The notes: generated from the sequence alone by a model not told the origin. DNA of 64,000 nt from Streptomyces lucensis JCM 4490 (GCF_014650035.1 NZ_BMUE01000012.1:62001-126000); one strand, 5' to 3'. Positions 52,051 through 60,712 are shown, numbered from the stretch's first letter. Made by a program: numbers and translations.

Positions 52051-53277
52051 GTGGACCGATGCATCGTCCTGGTGGACGCCGGATATCTGCTGGGGGCCGC
52101 CGCCAGCCTCCTCGCCGGTGAGCCCTCACGGTCCCGGATCACCGTCGACCACACCGCGCTGATCCAGGCCCTGCGGGAACGCGCGGAGGCGGAGACCGAG
52201 CGCCCGCTGCTGCGTATCTACTGGTTCGACGGCGCCCCCGACCGGGTCCCCCAACCGGAGCACCGGCGGCTGCGCGTCATGCCCCGGGTCACCGTCCGGC
52301 TCGGCGCCCTCACCCGCAGCGACGGACGCTGGGCCCAGAAGGGCGTGGACGCGGCCATGCACGCCGAGCTGACCGAACTGGCCCGCAACCGCGCCTGCTC
52401 CGACATCGTCCTCGTCACCGGCGACGGCGACCTGCTGCCCGGAATGATGGCCGCCAAGGAGCACGGCGTCGCCGTCCACCTCTGGGCCGTGCAGGCCGCC
52501 GACGGCGACTACAACCAGTCCGAGGACCTGGTCGCCGAGGCCGACGAGCGGCGCGTGCTGGACCGTACGTGGATCACCCAGGCCGTGCGCGCCAAGGAGC
52601 TGACCGGCGTCTGCGCCCCGCCGCCCGCACCCCGCCCCGAGATCGCCGCGATCCTCTCCGCGCCGCTTCCCGAGTCCGCGCTCGCCGCGGCGTCCGAGCG
52701 GCCCGCCGAACAGGGCGTGCGCCCACCGGCCGCCGCCGCGGCCGAGAACGGCGTCCAGGAGCGGGTCCCCGCCCCCAAGGGCGTCCCCACCCCCAAGGAC
52801 CTCGCCGGCCTGCGCGCCCCCGGCGCCGGCGCCCAGCCCGCGCAGCAGCCGGCGAGCGCGACGCTGCGCTGGTCCTCGGACAAGGGCTGGGTGGACCGCC
52901 CCGGCACGGTCGCCGAGCCGCCCGAGGTCGCCTCCATGCCGACGCTGGCCCAGCTCACGACGGCCGAGCAGCGGTGGGCCGACCGGGAGGAGGACATCAC
53001 GACGGTCGGCGGCGATCCCTACGAGGTGGGCCAGGTCTTCGCCCGCCGGTGGATCTCCCGGCTCGGCGACCAGGGCCACCTGCAGCGGCTGTCCACGATG
53101 TACCCGCGCATCCCGCACCGCATCGACGGCGAGCTGCTGCGGTACGCGGCCCGGTTCGGGCTGCTGGCCCACAAGGACGACCAGATCGACGAGCACGACC
53201 GTTACGCCATCCGGGCGGGTTTCTGGCGGGAGGTCGACGTTCCGGCCGCCGCCGAGCACGCGGGGACGGGGGAGTGA
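52051..53277 (+). CDS. NYN-domain (PIN-like) putative ribonuclease
   Basis: A 408-aa protein. The N-terminal NYN domain shows the PIN-like acidic residues in CIVLVDAGYLL, WAQKGVDAAMHAELTELA and DIVLVTGDGDLLPGMMAA. A Pro/Ala-rich linker (about 195-275) and a conserved C-terminal alpha-helical region (FARRWISRLGDQGHLQRLSTMYPRIPHRIDGELLRYA) follow. NYN domains cut RNA with metal ions. The GTG at 52051 follows GGTGA by 5 nt; further upstream codons lack one. Confidence 0.88.
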   Translation: MDRCIVLVDAGYLLGAAASLLAGEPSRSRITVDHTALIQALRERAEAETERPLLRIYWFDGAPDRVPQPEHRRLRVMPRVTVRLGALTRSDGRWAQKGVDAAMHAELTELARNRACSDIVLVTGDGDLLPGMMAAKEHGVAVHLWAVQAADGDYNQSEDLVAEADERRVLDRTWITQAVRAKELTGVCAPPPAPRPEIAAILSAPLPESALAAASERPAEQGVRPPAAAAAENGVQERVPAPKGVPTPKDLAGLRAPGAGAQPAQQPASATLRWSSDKGWVDRPGTVAEPPEVASMPTLAQLTTAEQRWADREEDITTVGGDPYEVGQVFARRWISRLGDQGHLQRLSTMYPRIPHRIDGELLRYAARFGLLAHKDDQIDEHDRYAIRAGFWREVDVPAAAEHAGTGE

Positions 53278-53342
53278 GCGGGGAGGACCGTGCGCCGATC
53301 GCGCACGGAAGCGGACCCAAGGGCGAGCGAAGGCCCCGGACC

Positions 53343-53359
53343 CCGTAGTCTCGTCCTTT
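53343..53359 (+). promoter_or_regulatory. Probable leaderless promoter of the ABC genes
   Basis: CCGTAGTCTCGTCCT includes the -10 box TAGTCT (53346-53351), 8 nt before the GTG start, and no ribosome site intervenes. The -35 region is weak. Confidence 0.45.
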
Positions 53360-54373
53360 GTGAGTACGCGCGCGGGACAGGCCCTTCGGCATGACGAGGT
53401 CGTACGCGTGCGTGGGCTCAGCAAGACCTATCCGGCCGTCAGGGGGCGGCGCGGGGCGCCCGGCACTCCGCAGGTGCGGGCGACCGACGGCGTGGAGCTG
53501 GAGGTGCGGCGCGGCGAGGTCTTCGGGCTGCTGGGGCCGAACGGCGCCGGCAAGTCCACCCTCGTACGGCAGCTGACCGGATTGCTGCGGCCGGACAGCG
53601 GCAGTGTGGAGATCCTCGGGCACGACATCGTCCGGCATCCCGAGCGGGCCGCCCGGATCCTCGCCTACCTGGGCCAGGAGTCGTCCGCCCTGGACGAGCT
53701 GACCGTCTCCCTCGCCGCCGAGACCACCGGTCGCCTGCGTGGCCTGGACGTACGGCGGGCGCGGGCCGAGCGGGACGCGGTGCTGGAGGAACTGGGGCTC
53801 ACCCCGATCGCCGGCCGGCCGCTGAAGAAGCTGTCCGGCGGACAGCGCCGCCTCGCCTGCTTCGCCGCCGCGCTCGTCGGCCGGCGGTCGCTGCTCGTGC
53901 TGGACGAGCCGACCACCGGCATGGACCCGGTGGCCCGGCGTGCGGTCTGGGCGGCCGTGGACCGGCGGCGCGCCGAACACGGTACGACCGTGCTGCTGGT
54001 CACCCACAACGTCATCGAGGCGGAGACCGTGCTGGACCGGGTCGCCGTCCTCGACCAGGGGCGGGTCATCGCCTGCGACACCCCGGCGGGCCTGAAGGAA
54101 CAGGTCGCCGACGAGGTGCGGGTCGAGCTGGTGTGGCGCGAGCGGGCGCCGCTTGAGGTGCCCGAGGTCGCCGTCCTGCGCGAGCGGGCGCTGGAGTCCG
54201 GCCGGCGCTGGACGCTCCGGCTGGCGCCCGAGGAGGCCCGCGCCGTGGTCGCCACGGTGACCGGCGGGGCCGCCTTCGCCGCCCTGGACGACTTCACGCT
54301 CGCGACGCCCAGCCTGGAGGACGTCTACCTGGCGCTGGGCGGCGCGGCCCGGCAGGGTCTGGTGAAGGCATGA
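53360..54373 (+). CDS. ABC transporter ATP-binding protein
   Basis: A 337-aa ATPase of the multidrug/DrrA type. Walker A is GPNGAGKS (Lys65), the signature LSGGQ (158-162), Walker B LLVLDEP (178-184) and the switch His in LLVTHN. A C-terminal accessory domain follows residue 240. It energises the permease encoded downstream. Between the two lies a 41-codon ORF whose ATG overlaps this stop (ATGA). Confidence 0.93.
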   Translation: MSTRAGQALRHDEVVRVRGLSKTYPAVRGRRGAPGTPQVRATDGVELEVRRGEVFGLLGPNGAGKSTLVRQLTGLLRPDSGSVEILGHDIVRHPERAARILAYLGQESSALDELTVSLAAETTGRLRGLDVRRARAERDAVLEELGLTPIAGRPLKKLSGGQRRLACFAAALVGRRSLLVLDEPTTGMDPVARRAVWAAVDRRRAEHGTTVLLVTHNVIEAETVLDRVAVLDQGRVIACDTPAGLKEQVADEVRVELVWRERAPLEVPEVAVLRERALESGRRWTLRLAPEEARAVVATVTGGAAFAALDDFTLATPSLEDVYLALGGAARQGLVKA

Positions 54374-54495
54374 GCGCGCGGGCCGCGGAATCCGTATCGC
54401 GGTGCACGCCGGCCGCAGGGACATCGCGGTGCACGCCCGCCACAGGGACAGCGCGGTGCACGCCCGCCGCAGGGAAGAGGAGCAGCTCGTCGTGA
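54370..54495 (+). CDS. Putative 41-aa repeat peptide ORF linking ABC ATPase and permease genes
   Basis: ATG overlaps the ATPase stop (ATGA) and the TGA overlaps the permease GTG (GTGA). The peptide carries three 9-residue repeats with RCTPA cores (Cys at 12, 21 and 30), from a 27-bp DNA repeat. Both overlaps fit translational coupling. Against it, third-position GC is higher in the permease frame, so an N-terminal extension of the permease disturbed by a frameshift is an equal possibility. Confidence 0.35.
   Translation: MSARAAESVSRCTPAAGTSRCTPATGTARCTPAAGKRSSSS
54397..54477. repeat. 27-bp tandem repeat, three copies
   Basis: Copies at 54397-54423, 54424-54450 and 54451-54477 share GCGGTGCACGCC and CAGGGA cores with a few substitutions. 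The period is a multiple of three, so every frame stays open through it. Confidence 0.9.
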
Positions 54496-55313
54496 GTGTC
54501 GTACCCGCCGGGGTCCTGCCGGGCGGCGCCCGGGCCGTGGAGGAGACGGCACCGGGGCCGGCCGAGCTGGGGCCGCCCGCGCGCCTGTGGCCGTCGCTGG
54601 TGGCCGTCTACCGGGCGCAGCTGTCCCGGGCCCGGGTGGCCCGCATCCCCCTGCTGTTCGTGGCCACCTTCCAGTCCGTCGGCATCGCGGTGATGATGCG
54701 CGGCGTCGTCGACACCGGCGGCGAGGCGCAGTCCGTGGTGGCCGGGTCCTCCGTGCTGGTCGTCGCGTACGTGGCGCTGAACCTGCTGTCCCAGTACTTC
54801 GGGCAGCTGCGGGCCAGCGGCGGGCTCGACCACTACGCCACCCTGCCGGTGCCGCCGGCCGCCGTGGTGCTGGGCGCGGCGGCGGCGTACGCCTCCTTCA
54901 CCGTGCCGGGGACCCTGGTCACCGCCGTCTTCGGGTGCGTGCTGTTCGGGCTTCCGCTGTCCAACCTGTGGATCCTGGTGGCCGTCGTCCCGCTCGCCGG
55001 CGCCGCGCTCGCCGGGCTCGGCGCCGCCTGCGGACTGCTCGCGCCCCGGCCCGAGCTGGCCACGCTGCTCGGGCAGCTGGGCATGTCGGCGGCGCTGCTG
55101 CTGGGCGTGCTGCCCGCCGACCGCATGCCGGAGATCGTCCGGCTGGCCCGCGACCTGCTGCCGTCGACCTACGGGGTGGAGGCGTACGCGCGGACCTTCG
55201 GGGCACACCCCGACTGGGCCGTCGTCCTTGCTGACCTGGGAGTGTGCGCGGGTGTCGGAGTGGTCTCGCTGGCGGTGGCGACCTGGGCGTACCGCCGGGC
55301 CGCGGTCCGGTGA
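54492..55313 (+). CDS. ABC transporter permease
   Basis: A 273-aa protein with six hydrophobic segments in the ABC-2 pattern, including LPSTYGVEAYARTF near the end as in DrrB-like permeases. The GTG at 54492 has GAGGAG nine nt upstream. The same frame stays open back to 54366, with another GTG at 54402 lacking a ribosome site. It pairs with the ATPase at 53360; exported substrate unknown. Confidence 0.85.
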   Translation: MSVVPAGVLPGGARAVEETAPGPAELGPPARLWPSLVAVYRAQLSRARVARIPLLFVATFQSVGIAVMMRGVVDTGGEAQSVVAGSSVLVVAYVALNLLSQYFGQLRASGGLDHYATLPVPPAAVVLGAAAAYASFTVPGTLVTAVFGCVLFGLPLSNLWILVAVVPLAGAALAGLGAACGLLAPRPELATLLGQLGMSAALLLGVLPADRMPEIVRLARDLLPSTYGVEAYARTFGAHPDWAVVLADLGVCAGVGVVSLAVATWAYRRAAVR

Positions 55314-55347
55314 CGCGGGGCACGGCACGACCTGGCACGATGACAGG

Positions 55348-55989
55348 GTGACCGCACCGCTGACTCCGCCTCCGCCGCCGCACGACAACACCCCGCACCA
55401 GGTCCGGCAGGCACCGCCGCCCGCCGGGGGGCCGGGCGTCGGCGGGTACGAACAGGACGGTCCAGGGATGAAGACGGAAGTGCGGGAGGCCGCCGTGATC
55501 ACGGTGGCGCTGGCGCTCGGCGGGGTGCTGCTGGGAGCGCTGTGGTGGTGGCTGGCCCCGCACGTGCCGCTGGTCGGGGACGAGGCCCGCGGGAGCTGGG
55601 TCGTCTACCTCAAGGACTCCGAGGGGGAGCAGGCGATCGGCGTGGACGGAACGTTCACGCTGCTGGGGCTGGGCTTCGGACTGATCAGCGCGGTCGTCGT
55701 GTTCCTGCTGCGGCGGCGCGGCGGAGTACCGCTCGTGGTGGCACTGGGCCTCGGCGGGCTGCTCGGTTCCCTGCTGGCGTGGCGGCTGGGCATATGGCTG
55801 GGTCCCCAGTCCGACGTGATCGCGCACGCGAGGGCCGTGGGCAAGGGAGTCACCTTCTCGGCGCCGCTGAAGCTGTCGGCCAAGGGCGCGCTGCTCGCCT
55901 GGCCACTCGCCGGACTCCTGGTGCACATGGGCCTGACGGCACTGTTCGGCCCCCGGGACCCCGAGCCGGGGCACCCACAGCAGCGGTGA
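55348..55989 (+). CDS. Membrane protein, possibly DUF2567 family
   Basis: A 213-aa protein. A Pro-rich cytoplasmic N-terminus (1-45) precedes four hydrophobic segments (about 55-75, 105-125, 130-150, 175-195). A WVVYLKDSEGEQAIGVDGTFTLLGLGFG loop lies between the first two. The pattern resembles actinobacterial DUF2567 proteins, but I cannot confirm it. CACGAT lies 6 nt before the GTG, fitting a leaderless transcript. Confidence 0.7.
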   Translation: MTAPLTPPPPPHDNTPHQVRQAPPPAGGPGVGGYEQDGPGMKTEVREAAVITVALALGGVLLGALWWWLAPHVPLVGDEARGSWVVYLKDSEGEQAIGVDGTFTLLGLGFGLISAVVVFLLRRRGGVPLVVALGLGGLLGSLLAWRLGIWLGPQSDVIAHARAVGKGVTFSAPLKLSAKGALLAWPLAGLLVHMGLTALFGPRDPEPGHPQQR

Positions 55990-56417
55990 CCGCCCCGCCA
56001 CAGCATGCAGGTGGCGCCGGACCCGTGCGCTTGTAGCCCGCCCGGTCGGCGTCGAGGGCCGCGTGCCGGCCACACCCGGCCGGTCCGCCACCGGGTCCGC
56101 GCGGATGGCGCTCGCGGGCTCGTGCAATCCCGCGTCGGCGCTGTCCGTTCCGCCCGCCGGCCGGCGTCGGCAGCCTCCCGCCGGCACGGCCGGACGCGTT
56201 CACGCCGTCGGGCGGGCGTGTGCGTCGCGGTGGCGAGCGGTACGGTCCGCCACACCAAGTCCCGGCGGCCGCCGGACCGCCGTCCGGCCGTCGGCCACGC
56301 GCTCCGGCTTCGCGTCCGGCCGGCTCCGTCCGCGAGCGGTCCGCCCCACTCCGCGTCACTCCGGGCGGCGCCCGCTCGGTCGCGGGCCGGGGCCCCCGCC
56401 GGGCGGCGCTCAGGCCG
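55990..56417. other. 428-nt gap without a convincing gene
   Basis: Convergent stops (plus-strand membrane gene and minus-strand YbaK gene) bound this gap. ORFs cross it in several frames but none has a ribosome site, a recognisable protein or clear codon bias. No strong terminator hairpin was found either. Confidence 0.5.
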
Positions 56418-56921
56418 TCAGACCCGGCCGATGGGCGCCAGCAGTGCCTGGGTCAGCTTGGCCAGGTCGGTCGGTGCCAGTTCGACCTCCAGGCCCCGGC
56501 GGCCCGCCGACACGCAGATCGTCGGATGGGCCTGCGCGGAGTCGTCCAGGACCGTGGGGAGCCTCTTGCGCTGGCCGAGCGGGGAGATGCCGCCGCGTAC
56601 GTAGCCGGTGGTGCGTTCGGCGAGGGCCGGGTCGGCCATGGCGGCCCGCTTGCCGCCGACCGCCGCCGCGAGGGCCTTCAGGTCCAGGGACCCGGCCACC
56701 GGTACCACACCGACGACCAGGGCGCCGTCCACGTCCGCCACCAGGGTCTTGAAGACCCGGTCGGGGGAGACGCCCATCGCCTGCGCCGCCTCCTCGCCGT
56801 AGGAGGGGTGGGACGGGTCGTGGTCGTAGGCGTGGACCGTGAACTCCACGCCCGCCGCCGTCAGGGCCACCGTGGCCGGCGTGCCCCCGGACTGCTGCTG
56901 CTTCTTGGACTTCTTCGCCAT
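56418..56921 (-). CDS. ybaK: YbaK/EbsC-type Cys-tRNA(Pro) deacylase
   Basis: A 167-aa single-domain protein of the YbaK/ProX superfamily. Key features are VFKTLVADVDGALVVGVVPVAG, the lysine in LDLKALAAAVGGKRAAMAD and GYVRGGISPLGQRKRLPTVLDDSA. It hydrolyses Cys mischarged on tRNA-Pro. ATG at 56921 starts 13 nt after the LON-domain gene; the two are probably co-transcribed. Confidence 0.93.
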   Translation of the reverse strand: MAKKSKKQQQSGGTPATVALTAAGVEFTVHAYDHDPSHPSYGEEAAQAMGVSPDRVFKTLVADVDGALVVGVVPVAGSLDLKALAAAVGGKRAAMADPALAERTTGYVRGGISPLGQRKRLPTVLDDSAQAHPTICVSAGRRGLEVELAPTDLAKLTQALLAPIGRV

Positions 56922-56934
56922 CGACCGGGCTTCC

Positions 56935-57675
56935 TCAGTTCAGGCTCGTGGGCGCTCGCGTCAGTTCGAACGCGGGCAGCGACGGCAGGCTGCGGATGAA
57001 GGCCGTCTCGGACCGCAGCAGCTTCAGCTCGTCCCGCAGCCGCGACGCGGTGTCCGGGGCCTGGAGCAGCCGCTGCTTGGTCGGGGTGTCGTGCACCATC
57101 GCCGCCGCCACCAGGTACGACACCACGCCCGGGTCGTCCGGCAGCTCGGCGCCGGTGGACAGCGAGCGCTCACGGGCGCCCGCCAGGCGCTTCTGGTACT
57201 GGCGGAAGGAACGCAGCACCCCCTCGGCCAGCGCGCCGGCCTCGTCGCCGGGCTCCTCCGGCAGTTCCTCCAGCTCCGCCGTCAGGAACGGCCCCGAGGC
57301 GTCCACGGACAGCAGCCGCACCCGGGTCGTGCCGGTCGCCAGCACCTCGAACGTGCCGTCGGCCCGTTCCCTGACGGTCGCCGCGTCCGCCACACAGCCC
57401 ACCCCGTGGAAGGCCTTGAGGGGGTCGGGGCCGAAGCCCGCCGCCGGGCCGCGCTCGGGCCGCGCCGTGGTGTCCGGCATGCCCGGGGCGCTCGGCGCCA
57501 CCTCGTGGCCGTCGCGGATGGCCACGACGGCGAACCGGCGCGGTTCGTCCTCGGGGGACTTCAGCAACTCGCGCATCATGGCGCGGTAACGCTCCTCGAA
57601 GACGTTCAGCGGCAGCACGAGCCCCGGGAACAGCACCGTGTTCAGCGGGAAGAGCGGGAGACGGGCGGTGGTCAC
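56935..57675 (-). CDS. LON substrate-binding-domain protein
   Basis: A 246-aa protein made only of the Lon N-terminal domain: RLPLFPLNTVLFPGLVLPLNVFEERYRAM at the start, then GVGCVADAATVRERADGTFEVLATGTTRVRLLSV. There is no ATPase or protease domain. Such proteins are widespread and may bind unfolded protein or act as adaptors. GTG at 57675 follows the upstream gene by 11 nt, so the block 58739-56418 is one operon. Confidence 0.92.
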   Translation of the reverse strand: MTTARLPLFPLNTVLFPGLVLPLNVFEERYRAMMRELLKSPEDEPRRFAVVAIRDGHEVAPSAPGMPDTTARPERGPAAGFGPDPLKAFHGVGCVADAATVRERADGTFEVLATGTTRVRLLSVDASGPFLTAELEELPEEPGDEAGALAEGVLRSFRQYQKRLAGARERSLSTGAELPDDPGVVSYLVAAAMVHDTPTKQRLLQAPDTASRLRDELKLLRSETAFIRSLPSLPAFELTRAPTSLN

Positions 57676-57686
57676 GGCGCCCCAGC

Positions 57687-58739
57687 CTAGTGGTCCCCGG
57701 CGCGGCCGTGCCCGCGGTGCCCGCCGGCGGCGTTCCCGGGCGCCGGTATCAGCGTGGCCGGGACGGGCCGGGGACCGGCCGTCAGCAGGTGTTCGCGCAG
57801 GCGCAGGAAATGGCCGAGGGGGTCGTCCGAGAACCGCTCCCAGGGGAAGGACGTGGCGTACGGCCCGATCAGGCGCACCTGGCCGCGGGCGTCCTCCCAG
57901 CGGCCGAGCCGCACGAGGACGTACAGGAGCTTGTTGCGGACCCCGGCGGGCCACGGGTCGGCCGCCGGGAGCCGGGCGGAGAGCTCGGCCGCCCGGTCCG
58001 CCGCCCCCTCCAGCAGCGCGCGGGGCAGCACGGGGCCGCAGCCGTCGGTCAGGTAGCCGAAGGCCGCGCGGGCCGGCAGCGCCTGCACGAGCGAGTCGGC
58101 CGGGGCGTCCTGCGCGGCCCGGTCGGCGAAGTCGAAGCACTCGCGGTGGGACCCGTGCCAGAAGGTGGCCAGGTACTGCAGGGCGGCCACGTGGCAGCCG
58201 TAGTGGTGCGGGGCGCGCCGGACCGCCGCCTCCCACAGCTCCTCGAAGTACCGGTGCCCGGCCCGGGAGCCGCGGGCATGGTCCAGCGCGATCCGCCAGG
58301 GCACCGGATCGCGGTCGTCGGCCCGGGCGGCGGCGGTGATGAGCGGGCTCACCTCGCGCAGCAGCTCCGCGCGGGCGGGCGACGACCAGACGCGGTCGAC
58401 CGCCAGCTGAGCGCCGAGGAGCAGGACGCCGGGGTCGTCCGGGGCGGCGAGGCGCCACTTCTCGAACCATTCGGGACGCGAGTGGGCGAAGGCGGCGAGG
58501 CGCCGCACGTACCGGTCGCGCTCCTCCCACGCGCCCGCGGCGCGGGTGGCGGCCAGCAGCTCGGCCGCGGCGGCGTACTCGCCGCGGGCGGCCGCGACCA
58601 GCGCGGGGGAGAGGCGGTCGTCGGGCGCGTCGAGCACGGCATCGTCCCCGGCCGCCGGTCGGCCGGCCGGTCGCGTGGCGCGTTTGGTCATCCGGGTGGG
58701 GCGGATGAACGAGGGCAGCAGAGCCATGGTGTCGACCAT
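57687..58739 (-). CDS. Unrecognised helical-repeat protein
   Basis: A 350-aa soluble protein, mostly alpha-helical with Ala, Arg and Trp-rich pairs of helices that resemble tetratricopeptide repeats. No family could be named. The WHGSHRECFDFADRAAQDAPADS segment looks conserved in character. The start at 58739 (ATG) lacks a clear ribosome site, and ATG 58727 is an alternative. It heads the operon with the LON-domain and YbaK genes, so it may work in protein or tRNA quality control; this is inference. Confidence 0.65.
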   Translation of the reverse strand: MVDTMALLPSFIRPTRMTKRATRPAGRPAAGDDAVLDAPDDRLSPALVAAARGEYAAAAELLAATRAAGAWEERDRYVRRLAAFAHSRPEWFEKWRLAAPDDPGVLLLGAQLAVDRVWSSPARAELLREVSPLITAAARADDRDPVPWRIALDHARGSRAGHRYFEELWEAAVRRAPHHYGCHVAALQYLATFWHGSHRECFDFADRAAQDAPADSLVQALPARAAFGYLTDGCGPVLPRALLEGAADRAAELSARLPAADPWPAGVRNKLLYVLVRLGRWEDARGQVRLIGPYATSFPWERFSDDPLGHFLRLREHLLTAGPRPVPATLIPAPGNAAGGHRGHGRAGDH

Positions 58740-58856
58740 TGAAAGACCGCAGGTCGGGACTGCGCCAGAGGGCCGGGACAAGTCACGGAAGGTTGTACGG
58801 CCGACGGTCAAGGACGGGTAAAAGGTGACGTGCGGCCGGCGGGAGCCCGCTGTGCG

Positions 58857-58949
58857 GCCGGTCGGCCGCGACGCAGGAGCCGTCGTAGCCGGTCAGCCGC
58901 GACATAGGAGCCGTCGTGGCCGGTCAGCCGCGCCGCAGGAGCCGGGTCG
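58857..58949. repeat. 31-bp tandem repeat, three copies, across a gene end
   Basis: Copies at 58857-58887, 58888-58918 and 58919-58949 share GCCGGTCAGCCGCG and CAGGAGCCG-type cores. The third copy is the last coding bases and stop of the pentapeptide-like gene, so the 3-prime end of the gene has been duplicated twice downstream. Confidence 0.85.
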
Positions 58950-60501
58950 CCCCCGCCGCCACCGTGGTCGCCAGGATCCAGCCGAGCAGGATCAGCGCCG
59001 CCGCCAGCCACTGCCAGCCGCCGCGCAGCTGCCACTGGCCGGCCTGGCCCAGGTCGATCACCGGCAGCAGCAGGTCCAGGGTGAACAGCGCCGGGCTCCA
59101 GGACGGATGGCCGTCGTGGTTCACCGGCGGATGGTCCGCGTGCGCGAACGCGAGCGTGCCCGCCGCCCACAGCACCGCCATCCACACCGCGGCCCGGCCC
59201 GGCCGGTAGCCGTAGGCCACCGTCCAGTCCTGCGCGTAGCCCCAGAGCTTCCCGGCCAGCGGCAGGGTCTCGCGACGCCGGCGCTGCTTGGCGAGCAGCA
59301 CCTCGCGGGCGTCCTCGTCCTCCCCGGCCGCGCGCAGCACCGCCGCGAGCCGCTCGTACGGCTCCGGGGCGTACTCGGCGGTGGCCGCCGCCACCCAGTC
59401 CAGCCGCCGGCCCAGCGGGAACGGACCGCGCGGGACCAGGTTCTCGTAGGTGAACCCGCCCATGTGGAGGCTGCCGGGGCCGGGCCAGCTGCCCGCGTGG
59501 TCCACCAGGGTCACGATCCGCGCTCCGGACAGCACCACCCTGCCGCGCTGCGGCCGGTCCCCGAGGAAGCGCAGCTCCGGTGTCTGCACCCGGCGCAGCG
59601 ACAGCTCCTGGTCGTCGGTGAAGACGAAGCGCGCCCGCTCCAGGTCGACGGCGTCCCCGAACCGGCCGTCGTCCAGGCGCACCCCGCCCCGGCACTCGAA
59701 GCGCTGGATCCGCGTCCCGCGCGCCGGCGTCGTGCCGCTCAGCAGCGCGCTGCCCACGCCGGCCGGGGTCAGGTACAAGGTGCGTTCGACCGTCAGCTGC
59801 GGCGCGTTCAGGGCGTGCCGGGAGTAGGGGTTGGTGAGTTTCGCGCCGCGCAGGCTGAGCGAGACACCGACCTTGGCGCCGCGCAGGCTCAGCTCGCCGT
59901 GCGACTCCAGCAGTTCCGCCTGCAGGTCCTGGCCGACGCTCATGCCGTCCGCCGAGATCGACCGGCCGCTGCGGTCCCGGTACGCGATCACCTGGTTGAG
60001 CAGCAGGTCGGTGCCGATCTGCGCGTCGGTCAGCCGCACCCCGTACTGGAAGCGGCAGCGTGGCAGGTGCAGGTCGCCCTCGGTGTGCACCCGGGCCGCC
60101 TCCAGCCGCGGCACCGAGCAGTCCACCATGCGCACGGTGGTGAACCGGGCCTCCGGCAGCCGCACCTCGTCGTCGAACCGGCAGCCGCGCAGTTCGACGT
60201 ACGGCGTGACCGTGCCGCCCGACAGGTCCAGCGTGCCGGTGATCCGCACACCGGCGAGCTTCAGCGCGGACACCCGGCCAGCGAGGGCGGGCGGGCCGTC
60301 CAGCAGAAGCCAGCAGACGACGCGCGCCCGCACGCTGCGCTCCGGCCCCCAGGGATGGCCGCCGTGCGGATCGTCCACGACGGAGTCCCCGCTGCCCAGG
60401 TCGTACACGCTGCCGTCGCGGAAGGCCTGCCACATGCCCGCCTCGGCCGCGGTCAGGTCCTCCGGCAGGTCCCCGGCGCGGTCGCCGGTCCCCTCGGTCA
60501 C
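58924..60501 (-). CDS. Pentapeptide-like membrane protein
   Basis: A 525-aa protein. A soluble N-terminal region contains many short beta-solenoid-like repeats (ELSLRGAKVGVSLSLRGAKL, VELRGCRFDDEVRLPEARF), like pentapeptide repeats. Two to three membrane segments lie near the C-terminus (about 425-520). Relatives are sometimes labelled membrane-associated oxidoreductase, but no cofactor motif is visible. The GTG at 60501 has AAGGA upstream. It is divergent from hisD. Confidence 0.75.
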   Translation of the reverse strand: MTEGTGDRAGDLPEDLTAAEAGMWQAFRDGSVYDLGSGDSVVDDPHGGHPWGPERSVRARVVCWLLLDGPPALAGRVSALKLAGVRITGTLDLSGGTVTPYVELRGCRFDDEVRLPEARFTTVRMVDCSVPRLEAARVHTEGDLHLPRCRFQYGVRLTDAQIGTDLLLNQVIAYRDRSGRSISADGMSVGQDLQAELLESHGELSLRGAKVGVSLSLRGAKLTNPYSRHALNAPQLTVERTLYLTPAGVGSALLSGTTPARGTRIQRFECRGGVRLDDGRFGDAVDLERARFVFTDDQELSLRRVQTPELRFLGDRPQRGRVVLSGARIVTLVDHAGSWPGPGSLHMGGFTYENLVPRGPFPLGRRLDWVAAATAEYAPEPYERLAAVLRAAGEDEDAREVLLAKQRRRRETLPLAGKLWGYAQDWTVAYGYRPGRAAVWMAVLWAAGTLAFAHADHPPVNHDGHPSWSPALFTLDLLLPVIDLGQAGQWQLRGGWQWLAAALILLGWILATTVAAGATRLLRRG

Positions 60502-60630
60502 CGCTCTTCCTTCTCCCTCGCCCGTTCCAACCCCATATGTGTCACCTGTGTCGTACTGGCGTTCATGCCCGGTGCGTGACGCCCCGAACACAACCGGTGA
60601 AGTCGATCTTCCGGGTTCCGGCCACCCTAT

Positions 60631-60674
60631 GTACCAGCCTTTGGCCCACGTTCTGTATCAGCCATTGATACGCG
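60631..60674. promoter_or_regulatory. Paired repeat upstream of hisD, candidate operator
   Basis: TGTACCAGCCTTTG (60630-60643) recurs as TGTATCAGCCATTG (60654-60667), 24 nt apart with 12 of 14 bases equal. The second copy is part of a perfect inverted repeat GTATCA-N5-TGATAC (60655-60671). It lies 40-85 nt before the hisD start, between divergent genes. Confidence 0.5.
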
Positions 60675-60712
60675 GCCACGGCCCACGGCGCCGGTCTGAG
60701 AGAATTGGCACT

